A stretch of DNA of 8,082 nucleotides, taken from the NCBI GenBank assembly GCA_009704155.1, contig WLES01000029.1:1-8082 (forward strand). Direction: 5' to 3'. The stretch is from Actinomycetota bacterium. Its GTDB lineage: Bacteria; Actinomycetota; Actinomycetes; Actinomycetales; Microbacteriaceae. Below are positions 1 through 7,300 of the stretch, in pieces. Below the pieces are notes generated by a model. That model saw only the letters and a list, made by a program, of their open reading frames with translations. It was not told where the DNA came from and did no database searches. Made by a program: the position numbers and the translations under genes. Within the stretch, counting starts at the first letter, position 1. Each line of letters begins with the position of its first letter.

Positions 1-603
1 CTGAGAGCGTTTCTTAAGCACACTGGGACAAGCGATTCCGCGGTGCTCGGACATTCGTTCGGCACGATTGTCGTCGCTAATGGACTTCGCGGGCAGAGAA
101 CTGCTCCAGTGATTCTTGTGAATCCGATTTCGCAACGTGCGCTCAGCGGACCGAATCGACTGATGACTGCGGTTGCCTCGGGCTGGTATCGACTTGGTGG
201 TTTGCTACCAGAACGCTTGGGCAATGCTCTGCTTTCGTGGCCACTGAGTGTGCGAGTCATGAGCGAGCTCCTCGCGAAATCGCGAAACGGGGCGTTGCGT
301 CAGTGGATTCACAACCAACACGCGCTCTATTTTTCGAAGTACTCCGACCGCACGGCACTTATCGGCGCTTACACGGTCAGCGTTTCCCACGACGTCAGCG
401 AATATGCGAAGGGCATCTCAGCCCCGGTATTGCTCGTCACAGCCGATCGGGACGAGATCACACCGATGGCCGCGCAGATAAAGGTGCGCGAACTGCTTCC
501 TGACGCTGACATGGTTGTCCTCCACGGCGTCGGTCACCTCGTGCACTACGAAAGGCCTCTCGAGACCGCGGCAGCAATTCGTAAATTCCTCACCGCCCTC
601 TAG
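1..603 (+). CDS. alpha/beta hydrolase fold protein (5' end cut by window edge)
   Basis: The frame is open from base 1 and ends at TAG 601-603, leaving 200 codons. Family members are usually 260-300 residues, so roughly the first 60-100 residues lie outside the window. The GTG at 43 is an internal valine two codons before the nucleophile elbow, not a start. The elbow GHSFG carries the presumed catalytic Ser at fragment residue 19. The candidate acid is the second Asp of TADRDEITP (about residue 151), and the catalytic His lies in GVGHLVHYERP (about residue 179), so the Ser-Asp-His order is complete. Residues 43-120 form a mostly helical lid. The fold is clear but the substrate cannot be told: lipase/esterase, haloperoxidase-like and C-C bond hydrolases share this pattern. 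No signal peptide can be assessed. The gene ends four bases before the convergent YbaK-type gene. Confidence 0.85.
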   Translation: MRAFLKHTGTSDSAVLGHSFGTIVVANGLRGQRTAPVILVNPISQRALSGPNRLMTAVASGWYRLGGLLPERLGNALLSWPLSVRVMSELLAKSRNGALRQWIHNQHALYFSKYSDRTALIGAYTVSVSHDVSEYAKGISAPVLLVTADRDEITPMAAQIKVRELLPDADMVVLHGVGHLVHYERPLETAAAIRKFLTAL

Positions 604-607
604 CGAA

Positions 608-1102
608 CTATCTAACGCCAACCGCCAGTGGAGTTCCACCCGTTATGCGAACGAGCTCGTCGAACGTCGTCGGAAAAACATAGTGCGGATGCCCGCCGGC
701 GGCCCACACAGCGTCGTACTGGGCGAGTGCCTCATCGACGATTGTGCGGATTGGAGCCGGGTGTCCGAGCGGAGCAACTCCACCGATGGGTTGTCCGGTG
801 TGCTCGCGAACAAAGTCTGCGTCAGGGCGGTGAACCGCCTGTGCTCCAAGAAATGTTGCAATGAGCTCCGTGTCAACTTTGTGCGCACCAGACGCAAGGA
901 TGAGAACAGGTGAGCCGTCTGCTGAGAAAACCAAAGAGTTGGCGATCTGCCCGACGGCGATACCAAGCTGTTCGGCGGCACGGACGGCGGTTGGAGAGGA
1001 CTCCTCCGTTTCGACAATCTCGGTGTCAACGCCAGCATCCAGCAGCGCGTCGCGCACCTTGACTCCGTTGGGGTGCAAATCAGTGATGGTTTTCCAGCCC
1101 AT
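608..1102 (-). CDS. YbaK/EbsC-family aminoacyl-tRNA deacylase
   Basis: This 164-residue protein has the YbaK/ProX editing-domain fold. The family hydrolyses mischarged aminoacyl-tRNAs in trans in the cytoplasm, classically Cys-tRNA(Pro). Visible landmarks are SSPTAVRAAEQLG (36-48), the start of the helix before the pocket; QIANSLVF (52-59); ILASGAHKVD (68-77) with the conserved lysine K75 lining the active site; GGVAPLGH (107-114), the glycine/proline loop; and AAGGHPHYVFPTTFDEL (134-150), the C-terminal strand and helix. Length is normal for a stand-alone YbaK. The ATG at 1100-1102 is supported by a Shine-Dalgarno-like GAAAGG (complement of 1111-1116) eight bases upstream. The A of this ATG is also the last base of the upstream phosphatase TAA, so the two are co-transcribed and probably translationally coupled. 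The exact aminoacyl-tRNA specificity is not readable; this subfamily may differ from true YbaK. Confidence 0.88.
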   Translation of the reverse strand: MGWKTITDLHPNGVKVRDALLDAGVDTEIVETEESSPTAVRAAEQLGIAVGQIANSLVFSADGSPVLILASGAHKVDTELIATFLGAQAVHRPDADFVREHTGQPIGGVAPLGHPAPIRTIVDEALAQYDAVWAAGGHPHYVFPTTFDELVRITGGTPLAVGVR

Positions 1103-1728
1103 TACTCTCGCCTTTCAAGTGGTTGTTGCTCCTCAAAATCAGGGAGGGAGAGGTCATCGGTGAGCGCGTCGAGTGGGTCGTTGAAGTGCACAAGCTCCAG
1201 TCCGTCATCGCTGTGGTGGAACGAGTGAACTGATCCGTTCGCAATACGCTCACCGAAGAACGCAGTGCCCGTTGTGGAGTGGAGCACAGAACGAATGACT
1301 CCACCGTGACAAACAACAATGACGTTCATACCGCGAAAGTCGAAAGCAAGTTGGTGAAGTGCAGCGAGTGCTCTCTCTTGCACCTCTTCTCGGGACTCAC
1401 GGCCCGGCACAGGCATGGTTCCGGGGAACGCGGCTTCGACTTCTGCGCCGCTCATCCCCTCGGCGACGCCGTAGTTTCGTTCAACGAATCCGTCAACGTG
1501 AATCGGGGCCGGTAGTCCCAACTTGTAGGCGATGATGTCTGCCGTCTCGCTCGCTCGGGAGAGTGGGCTCGTCACAATAACGTCCCACTTTCTGCCCTGC
1601 ATTTTCTCGCCAGTCGTGGCTGCCTGATACCGCCCTCGGTCGTTCAGAGGGATATCGGTGGCTCCCTGAATCTTCCCTGCGAGGTTCCAATCGGTTTCCC
1701 CGTGGCGAACGAAATAGAAATTAGTCAT
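1102..1728 (-). CDS. histidine phosphatase (phosphoglycerate mutase-like) family protein
   Basis: The 208-residue protein belongs to the histidine phosphatase superfamily, branch 1, cytosolic phosphomonoesterases and mutases that pass through a phospho-histidine. RHGETDWN is at residues 8-15 with H9 the presumed phosphate acceptor. The remaining pocket residues are R58 in SPLSRASETA, E83 in ERNYG and H141 in CHGGV, so the active site looks complete. The short spacing around ERNYGVAEG and the absence of the longer glycolytic-enzyme insert favour a phosphatase (CobC/GpmB type) over glycolytic 2,3-bisphosphoglycerate-dependent mutase. The substrate is unknown. I chose ATG 1726-1728 because family members usually begin a few residues before RHG. 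An in-frame ATG at 1747-1749 would add seven residues (MVRRLKQ), and neither start has a strong ribosome site. The C-terminal 20-30 residues are acidic and non-conserved. The stop TAA overlaps the next gene's ATG by one base. Confidence 0.88.
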   Translation of the reverse strand: MTNFYFVRHGETDWNLAGKIQGATDIPLNDRGRYQAATTGEKMQGRKWDVIVTSPLSRASETADIIAYKLGLPAPIHVDGFVERNYGVAEGMSGAEVEAAFPGTMPVPGRESREEVQERALAALHQLAFDFRGMNVIVVCHGGVIRSVLHSTTGTAFFGERIANGSVHSFHHSDDGLELVHFNDPLDALTDDLSLPDFEEQQPLERRE

Positions 1729-1734
1729 TTGCTT

Positions 1735-1770
1735 CAGTCTACGAACCATCCCGCTGGGATAATGGAACTA
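1735..1770 (+). promoter_or_regulatory. probable leaderless promoter for the DUF805-trmH-dinB operon
   Basis: GATAAT at 1758-1763 matches five of six bases of the sigma-A -10 consensus. Six bases later, at 1770, comes the A of the DUF805 start codon, which is the spacing expected for transcription starting at that A. There is no Shine-Dalgarno sequence and no room for one. The -35 region is weak: TTCAGT at 1733-1738 with a 19-base spacer is the best candidate. Leaderless mRNAs are common in actinobacteria. The opposite strand reads CATTAT across the same bases (1764-1759) and could serve the divergent phosphatase, so this 41-base gap may hold two overlapping promoters. Confidence 0.5.
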
Positions 1771-2336
1771 TGGAACAGGCCGGAAAAATCACATTTGTCG
1801 ATGCAGTCCGGCTGGGTTTCACTCGCGCGACCGACTTTGGTGGGCGCTCAGCTCGACCTGAATTCTGGTACTGGGTTCTGTTCCTGTTCATCCTCCGGCT
1901 TGTCACTACAACTGTCGATGCGTTTATCTACCCAGAAGACATCTCGCTCAATACCGGGTCAACCGATCTCGCTGCGGTCGCAAGCGAGATGGCGACACTG
2001 CTCCAGCACTCACTGTGGTCCACCACGATGCTCGTCGAACTGCTGCTTCTGCTTCCTCTCATCGCGCTGACTGTCCGCAGATTTCGCGATGCCGGGTGGT
2101 CGCCACGGTTAGCGACGACGCTGTTTGTTGCGAACTACGGCGGATTGGCAGTTGGCTTCGTTACGGCCACCACGCTGTTGTCGAACGTGACCGTTGGAGG
2201 TTCAAGCGCACTCTCGCAGTCCGATTCTCTCGCAACCTTCGCTGGGCTTCTTGCGTTTGGGCTCATTCAACTCGTCTGCCTCGTCGTTGTCACGATTGGT
2301 GCAGCTCAGCCCACTCAGCCAGCAAGAAGTGACTGA
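1770..2336 (+). CDS. DUF805 family membrane protein
   Basis: This is a 188-residue inner-membrane protein of the DUF805 (E. coli YhaH/YhaI-like) family, whose function is not established. The family signature is visible: GRSARPEFWYWVLF (25-38), with the GR.xR..FW motif at the membrane entry, and LTVRRFRDAGWS (100-111), equivalent to the RRLHD..xSGWW segment. Four hydrophobic segments can be seen: about 33-54, 84-103, 115-138 and 154-177. An acidic, polar loop of about 30 residues separates the first two. Typical members are nearer 120-150 residues, so this one is somewhat long. The start is ATG 1770, probably leaderless, and the stop TGA 2334-2336 lies one base before the GTG start of the methyltransferase. 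Its place at the head of an RNA methyltransferase/polymerase operon gives no clear hint of its role. Confidence 0.85.
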   Translation: MEQAGKITFVDAVRLGFTRATDFGGRSARPEFWYWVLFLFILRLVTTTVDAFIYPEDISLNTGSTDLAAVASEMATLLQHSLWSTTMLVELLLLLPLIALTVRRFRDAGWSPRLATTLFVANYGGLAVGFVTATTLLSNVTVGGSSALSQSDSLATFAGLLAFGLIQLVCLVVVTIGAAQPTQPARSD

Positions 2337-2337
2337 T

Positions 2338-3150
2338 GTGAACGTAATTCCCATCGAAACACTCGACGACGAACGCCTCGCCTTTTTCACGCATCTCACT
2401 GACGTTGCGCTTCGACGCAGCCTCGAGCCGGAGTCCGGACTGTACATCGCCGAGTCGTCGAAAGTGATTGAGCGCGCTCTGAGCGCGGGTCATGTTCCAC
2501 GAGCCGTCATCACTACAGACAAATGGCTGCCCGGCCTCGACACGGTTCTTGCTGGACACGACGTCGACGTGTTCCTCGGCGATGAGAGCGTGCTCGAACA
2601 GATCACCGGTTTCCACCTCCACCGGGGCGCGCTCGCGAGCATGGAACGCCCTCAGCTGAAGTCCGTGGCAGAGACAATTGCGGACGCTCGGCTCGTCGTC
2701 GTGCTCGACAACATCATTGACCACACAAATGTCGGGGCCATCTTTCGGAGTGTCGCAGGGCTTGGCGCCGACGCCGTCCTCATCACGCCCGACTGTGCTG
2801 ACCCGCTGTATCGGCGAAGCGTTCGGGTCTCGATGGGGACCGTGCTCCAGGTTCCGTGGACGAGAGTACCCGTCTGGCCAGCTGGAATCACCGAGTTGCG
2901 GAAAGCGGGATTCACCGTTGTCGCGCTCGCCCTTTCCGACGACGCCATTTCACTTCGCGAGTTTGCCTCGAACGCACCGGACAAAGTCGCTGTTGTTTTC
3001 GGCTCGGAGGGACACGGTTTGGATACACGAACCATCGGGTTGTGCGATGCGGTCGTTCGGATTCCGATGGGGCACGGTGTTGATTCGCTGAATGTCGCAG
3101 CCGCATCGGCCGTGACGCTCTATGCACTGTCGGACGCGATGGGTCGCTGA
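2338..3150 (+). CDS. TrmH/SpoU-family RNA 2'-O-ribose methyltransferase
   Basis: The 270-residue SPOUT-class enzyme transfers a methyl group from S-adenosylmethionine to a ribose 2'-OH of rRNA or tRNA. Residues 1-105 form the SpoU substrate-binding domain (YIAESSKVIERAL, 36-48). The catalytic domain follows with all three SPOUT motifs. Motif 1 is NVGAIFRS with N131 and the presumed catalytic R137. Motif 2 is FGSEGHGL (221-228). Motif 3 is IPMGHGVDSLNVAAA (242-256), forming the cofactor-binding trefoil knot. I chose the GTG at 2338-2340 because it falls one base past the upstream TGA and gives a normal family length. A GTG at 2329 would add three residues, and the frame open back to 2194 only shadows DUF805. 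AAGAAG at 2324-2329 is a weak ribosome site, so coupling to DUF805 translation is likely. The target nucleotide cannot be deduced. Confidence 0.92.
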   Translation: MNVIPIETLDDERLAFFTHLTDVALRRSLEPESGLYIAESSKVIERALSAGHVPRAVITTDKWLPGLDTVLAGHDVDVFLGDESVLEQITGFHLHRGALASMERPQLKSVAETIADARLVVVLDNIIDHTNVGAIFRSVAGLGADAVLITPDCADPLYRRSVRVSMGTVLQVPWTRVPVWPAGITELRKAGFTVVALALSDDAISLREFASNAPDKVAVVFGSEGHGLDTRTIGLCDAVVRIPMGHGVDSLNVAAASAVTLYALSDAMGR

Positions 3151-3152
3151 GG
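3149..3152 (+). promoter_or_regulatory. Shine-Dalgarno site deciding the dinB start
   Basis: GAGG at 3149-3152 overlaps the methyltransferase stop codon TGA (3148-3150) and lies five bases before the GTG at 3158-3160. This supports that GTG as the dinB start over the in-frame ATG at 3122, which lies inside the methyltransferase gene and has no such site. Confidence 0.55.
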
Positions 3153-3157
3153 CAGCG

Positions 3158-4375
3158 GTGGGTAAACAGGACGGTAGTGAACGCCTGATCACCATCGGTG
3201 ACGCGGATGATTCGGGCACACCATTTCTCCACATCGACATGGACGCGTTTTACGCCTCTGTCGAGGAACTCGACGATCCGAGCATTGTTGGCAAACCCGT
3301 TCTCGTCGGTGGACTCAACGGGCGTGGTGTTGTCTCTGCTGCGAATTACGTGGCCAGACAATTCGGTGTGAACAGTGCAATGCCGATGTCAACGGCACTT
3401 CGCAAGTGCCCGAACGCCATTGTCAAAAGGCCGCGATTCGACAGGTATTCGGAAGTGTCTCGGGAAGTATTCGCCATCCTCGCCGATTTTTCGCCCCTCG
3501 TCCAGCCTCTGTCAATCGATGAAGCGTTCATAGACGTGTCGGGGGCTGCGGACTTGCTCGGGCGTCCCGCAACTATTGCACGGGCAATTCGTGAACGGAT
3601 TCGTGCCGAACTCGGGCTCGCTGCGTCAATCGGTGTTGCGTCGTCAATGTTCGTTGCGAAGGTTGCCGGCTCAAAAGCGAAGCCAGACGGCATGCTCGTC
3701 GTTCCGGCTGACTCCACTCGCGAATTTCTCGCTCCACTCCCGTTGCGAGCCATCTGGGGCGTTGGCGCTGTGACGGCGCAACGGCTGTCGAGTTTTGGAT
3801 ACTCATCCGTGCGGGACATTCAAAACGCCACGGTTGAGCAGTTGGCTCCTGTCGTCGGGGCAGCGCAAGCGAAACACTTCAGGGATCTTGCACTCGGAAT
3901 CGACGACCGAAGCATCTCGCTTGACTCGCAGGAAAAATCGATTGGTCGTTCGCAAACCTTCAACACCGACCTCACGGACGTCAAGGACATGAACCGTGAA
4001 CTGCTCCGAATGGCCACCGATGTCGCCTCGCGAGCGCGCGGGCACGGCATTCTTGGCCACACGGTAACTGTGACCATTCGCTACGGTGACTGGACGACAA
4101 TCACGCGCTCTCACACCCTGGCAGACGCGAGCAATGCGACCCGCGTCATCGCGACAGAGGCCCGGAAACTTCTGGCGAGTGTGCCCGACGTGAATCGGGG
4201 TGTTCGCCTTTTGGGAGTGCGCCTTGAGAACCTGATCGGCGAGGGTGATTTCGCTGTGCTGTGGGAGGACGAAGCCGACGGTCATGAGATCGACGATGTC
4301 GTCGATGCCGTCGCGACAAAATTCGGTTCTGGCGCTGTTCAACCGGCGTCCCTGATTCGTCGGCCCAACCGCTAG
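3158..4375 (+). CDS. dinB: DNA polymerase IV, Y-family translesion polymerase
   Basis: The 405-residue protein has full Y-family architecture. Palm and fingers (about 23-185) contain HIDMDAFYASVE (25-36), with metal ligands D27 and D29 region and Y32 in the steric-gate position, and SIDEAFIDVS (119-128) with D121/E122, the second catalytic acidic pair. FVAKVAGSKAKPDG (165-178) is typical. The thumb with helix-hairpin-helix follows (IWGVGAVTAQRL, 199-210), and the little finger spans about 255-358. It copies past damaged template bases without proofreading. An N-terminal extension of about 22 residues precedes the palm. The canonical beta-clamp pentapeptide (QLxLF type) is absent from the C-terminal region; FAVLWEDE (365-372) stands near where it is expected. 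The GTG start follows the methyltransferase stop by seven bases. The stop TAG lies in a CTAG shared with the convergent dnaE2 stop. Confidence 0.95.
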   Translation: MGKQDGSERLITIGDADDSGTPFLHIDMDAFYASVEELDDPSIVGKPVLVGGLNGRGVVSAANYVARQFGVNSAMPMSTALRKCPNAIVKRPRFDRYSEVSREVFAILADFSPLVQPLSIDEAFIDVSGAADLLGRPATIARAIRERIRAELGLAASIGVASSMFVAKVAGSKAKPDGMLVVPADSTREFLAPLPLRAIWGVGAVTAQRLSSFGYSSVRDIQNATVEQLAPVVGAAQAKHFRDLALGIDDRSISLDSQEKSIGRSQTFNTDLTDVKDMNRELLRMATDVASRARGHGILGHTVTVTIRYGDWTTITRSHTLADASNATRVIATEARKLLASVPDVNRGVRLLGVRLENLIGEGDFAVLWEDEADGHEIDDVVDAVATKFGSGAVQPASLIRRPNR

Positions 4376-7300
4376 CGGAAGTCTCGTGATTGGTGTGTTC
4401 CACTGAACTCGAGCGGCTCGAGCCTGTCGGCGACGATGCTGATGACACCTTCGGGGGAGCGTTGCACGATTCCGCGCACAACAAGGGCGCCGCTGCTGCG
4501 CGCAACGGGTCGATACGCCTTCCACAGCCCTTGTGAGCAGACAACGTTGACGACACCGGTTTCGTCTTCGAGGTTGATAAACGTAATGCCTTTGGCGGTA
4601 CTGGGGCGTTGGCGGTGGGTGACCAGGCCGGCAACTTCACACCGCCTGTCTGGTTCAGTGCTCCCAAGATCGGAAACCGTAAGAACTCCGCGCGTAGCCA
4701 AATCGTCGCGTCGAAACTGCAACGGATGTCTGCCTGGAGAAACGCCCGTAGCCCAGCGATCCTGGACCATCGCGTCGAAGTCGGTCAAGTCGTCGAACAA
4801 CGGGACGGAGATGGTGTGCTCAAGACCAGCGAGGTATTCGGCTCTGCTGTGGGCTGCGTGACCTGCTTGCCACAGCGCGTTTCTGCGCGATAGACCCCAC
4901 CCGTCGAATGCACCAGCTGTTGCGAGATTTTCGAGGTGGGTTCGTTCAAGTCCGGTTCGACGAACCAGGTCGTGAAGTCCCTTGAACGGACCGCGTTCGG
5001 CTCGTTCTGTCACGATGCGCTCAGCAAGGGAGCGCCCGATTCCCCTGACGTCCGCAATTCCCATGCGAACCGCGAGGTTGCCGTCACGTCGGTGCTCGGC
5101 GGTTTCGTCGGGTTTACTGCGGTCAAACGGGGGAACAGGGCCGTTGTTGTGGTGAAGGCACGAATCACGCCCTGTCACGCCGTTAGCACCCGTTGTGAGT
5201 GGCTCGAGCCCCGATTCCACCCCGGAGCGAACGATGCACGGAACGCGCACCTCGACGCCGTGCCGTTCGGCGTCGGCTGCGAGGGTGGCGGACGAGTAAA
5301 AGCCCATCGGCTGGGATCGCATGAGTCCGACGAGAAACGCTGCCGGATAGTGAACTTTGAGCCACGCGGAGACGTACACGAGTAGTGAAAAAGCGAGCGA
5401 GTGCGATTCGGCGAAGCCAAAGTTGGCGAAGGCCTCGAGTGACCCGTAGATGCGGTCGGCCGCGGCGCCCGAGATGCCGTTTGACGCCATCCCGTTGTAG
5501 AGCGTTTCTTTGATTGTCGCGAGCCGTTCGATGCCGCGCTTCGAACCAATGGAACGGCGGATGACATCGGCGTCGGCGGCACTGCATCCGCCGACAGCCA
5601 TCGCCATTTGCATGAGTTGTTCCTGGAACACGGGAATCCCGAGAGTGCGGGCGAGCACGGGCTCGAGTCGGGGGTGGTCGTAGACGACGGGCTCGACACC
5701 CGTTCGACGGCGAATGTAGGGGTGAACGCTGCCGCCCTGAATCGGGCCGGGGCGAACCATGGCGATTTCGATGGCGAGGTCGTAAAAGCAGCGGGGTTTG
5801 AGCCTCGGCAGCAGCCCCATTTGAGCGCGGGATTCGATCTGAAACACGCCAATCACGTCGGCACGACACATCGAGTCGTACACGGCGGGCTCTTCACGCG
5901 GGATTGTTCCCAGTTCCCACGTTTCACCGAAGCGGTTCTCGATTTCCACAAACACCTGATTGATCGCACCGAGCATCCCCAGCCCGAGCAAATCAAACTT
6001 GACGAGGCCCATGTATGCGCAGTCGTCTTTGTCCCACTGCAACACCGTTCGGCCTGGCATTCGCGCGTGTTCAATGGGGACAACCTCGCCGACGGGTTCA
6101 CGGGTGAGAACCATTCCGCCCGAGTGAATTCCCAGATGCCGGGGGAGCGTCAGAGTTTCGTGTGCAAGGGCAACGATGTGCGCGGGAATTTCGGGAACTT
6201 CTGCCGGGTCAATCCCGCGCCAGCGTTCGACAAGTTTCGACCACGCGTTTTGGTCGTCGAGCCCGTGGCCGAACGCCCGAGCGATGTCGCGAATGGCGTT
6301 CTTGGGGCGATAGGTAATGACGTTGGCGACCTGTGCTGCGTTGCGGCGACCGTACTTGTTGAACACGTACTGGATGACCTCTTCGCGCCGATCGGTGTCA
6401 AAATCGACGTCAATGTCTGGTGGCTCGTCACGCATCGCCGACAGGAATCTCTCAAACGGCAATCCGTAGTAAATCGAATCCACCGCGGTGATGTCGAGCA
6501 GAAAGCACACCGCCGAGTTTGCTGCGCTTCCGCGCCCCTGGCAGAGAATTCGCCGACTCCGTGCGAACTGAACAATGTCGTGCACGATGAGGAAGTATCC
6601 GGGGAAGTCCAACTCTTCGATGACGGTGAGTTCTCGGTCGATTCGGCTCAGCGTTTCGGCTGGTGCGTCCGGGTATTTGCGCGGTGTCGCTTCGGCGACG
6701 AGTTCACGAAGTTTGCCCATCGGGGTCTGGCCGTCAGGCAGGTCAAAACTGGGCAAGTGAGGAGTGGCTTTCTTGAGTTCAAACGCCAACTCCTGCGCAA
6801 GGTCGGCCGCGCGCTCAACAGCACCCGGATAACGCGCAAACAAGCGAGCCATTTCTTCGGGGGAGCGCAATCGTTGAACGGGTCCGGGTGACAAATACCC
6901 GTCAGCATCCGTGAGACTCCGTTTCGATCCGAGTGCAGCGAACGCGGTGGCGAGTTGATATTCGGCGGGGGTTGCGTAGTGAACGTTGCCCGTTGCCACA
7001 ACGGACAGTTTTCGCTCGTGTGCGAGCTGCCACAGGATGTCGTTGTGGATGTCGTCGAGGGGTAATCCGCGAATGAACAGTTCAACCGACACCGAATCGT
7101 GACCGAACCGGTCGACGAGCTCGTCAAGGGCAATCCCTGCTCGTCGGATGTCGTTGTCGTTGGGTGCGCGGTGCTCCGGTAGTTCCGAGCGCACAGCACC
7201 GCGGCGGCAACCCGTGAGAATGTGCCACGACCCCTCTGCCGCGGCGGTGAGTGCGTCGAGGTCGTAGCGGGGTTCGTGTTTGGCCCCGCCGCTGAGGTGC

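Noticed and set aside
1478..1490. TTCGTT-C-AACGAA palindrome
   Set aside because: Half-sites are in the wrong order and spacing for a LexA box, and it encodes the conserved ERNYG region of the phosphatase.
2194..2337. N-terminal extension of the methyltransferase frame from ATG 2194
   Set aside because: It lies entirely over DUF805 in another frame and resembles no SpoU N-terminus. The GTG at 2338 gives the normal length.
3122..3157. ATG 3122 as the dinB start
   Set aside because: It would overlap the methyltransferase by 29 bases with no ribosome site, whereas GTG 3158 has GAGG at correct spacing.
4408..4422. CTCGAG-CGG-CTCGAG inverted repeat just past the dinB stop
   Set aside because: A six-base stem with no T tract, inside dnaE2 coding sequence (RLEPLE). 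Too weak to call a terminator, though a rho-independent role cannot be fully excluded.
4954..4966. GGTTCG-A-CGAACC palindrome
   Set aside because: Half-site order is opposite to the actinobacterial SOS box and it lies deep in dnaE2, where it encodes LVRRTG.
5608..6891. 427-codon open frame on the plus strand, antisense to dnaE2
   Set aside because: It has no recognisable motif and lies wholly over conserved DnaE2 catalytic sequence. Long antisense frames are expected in GC-rich coding DNA.
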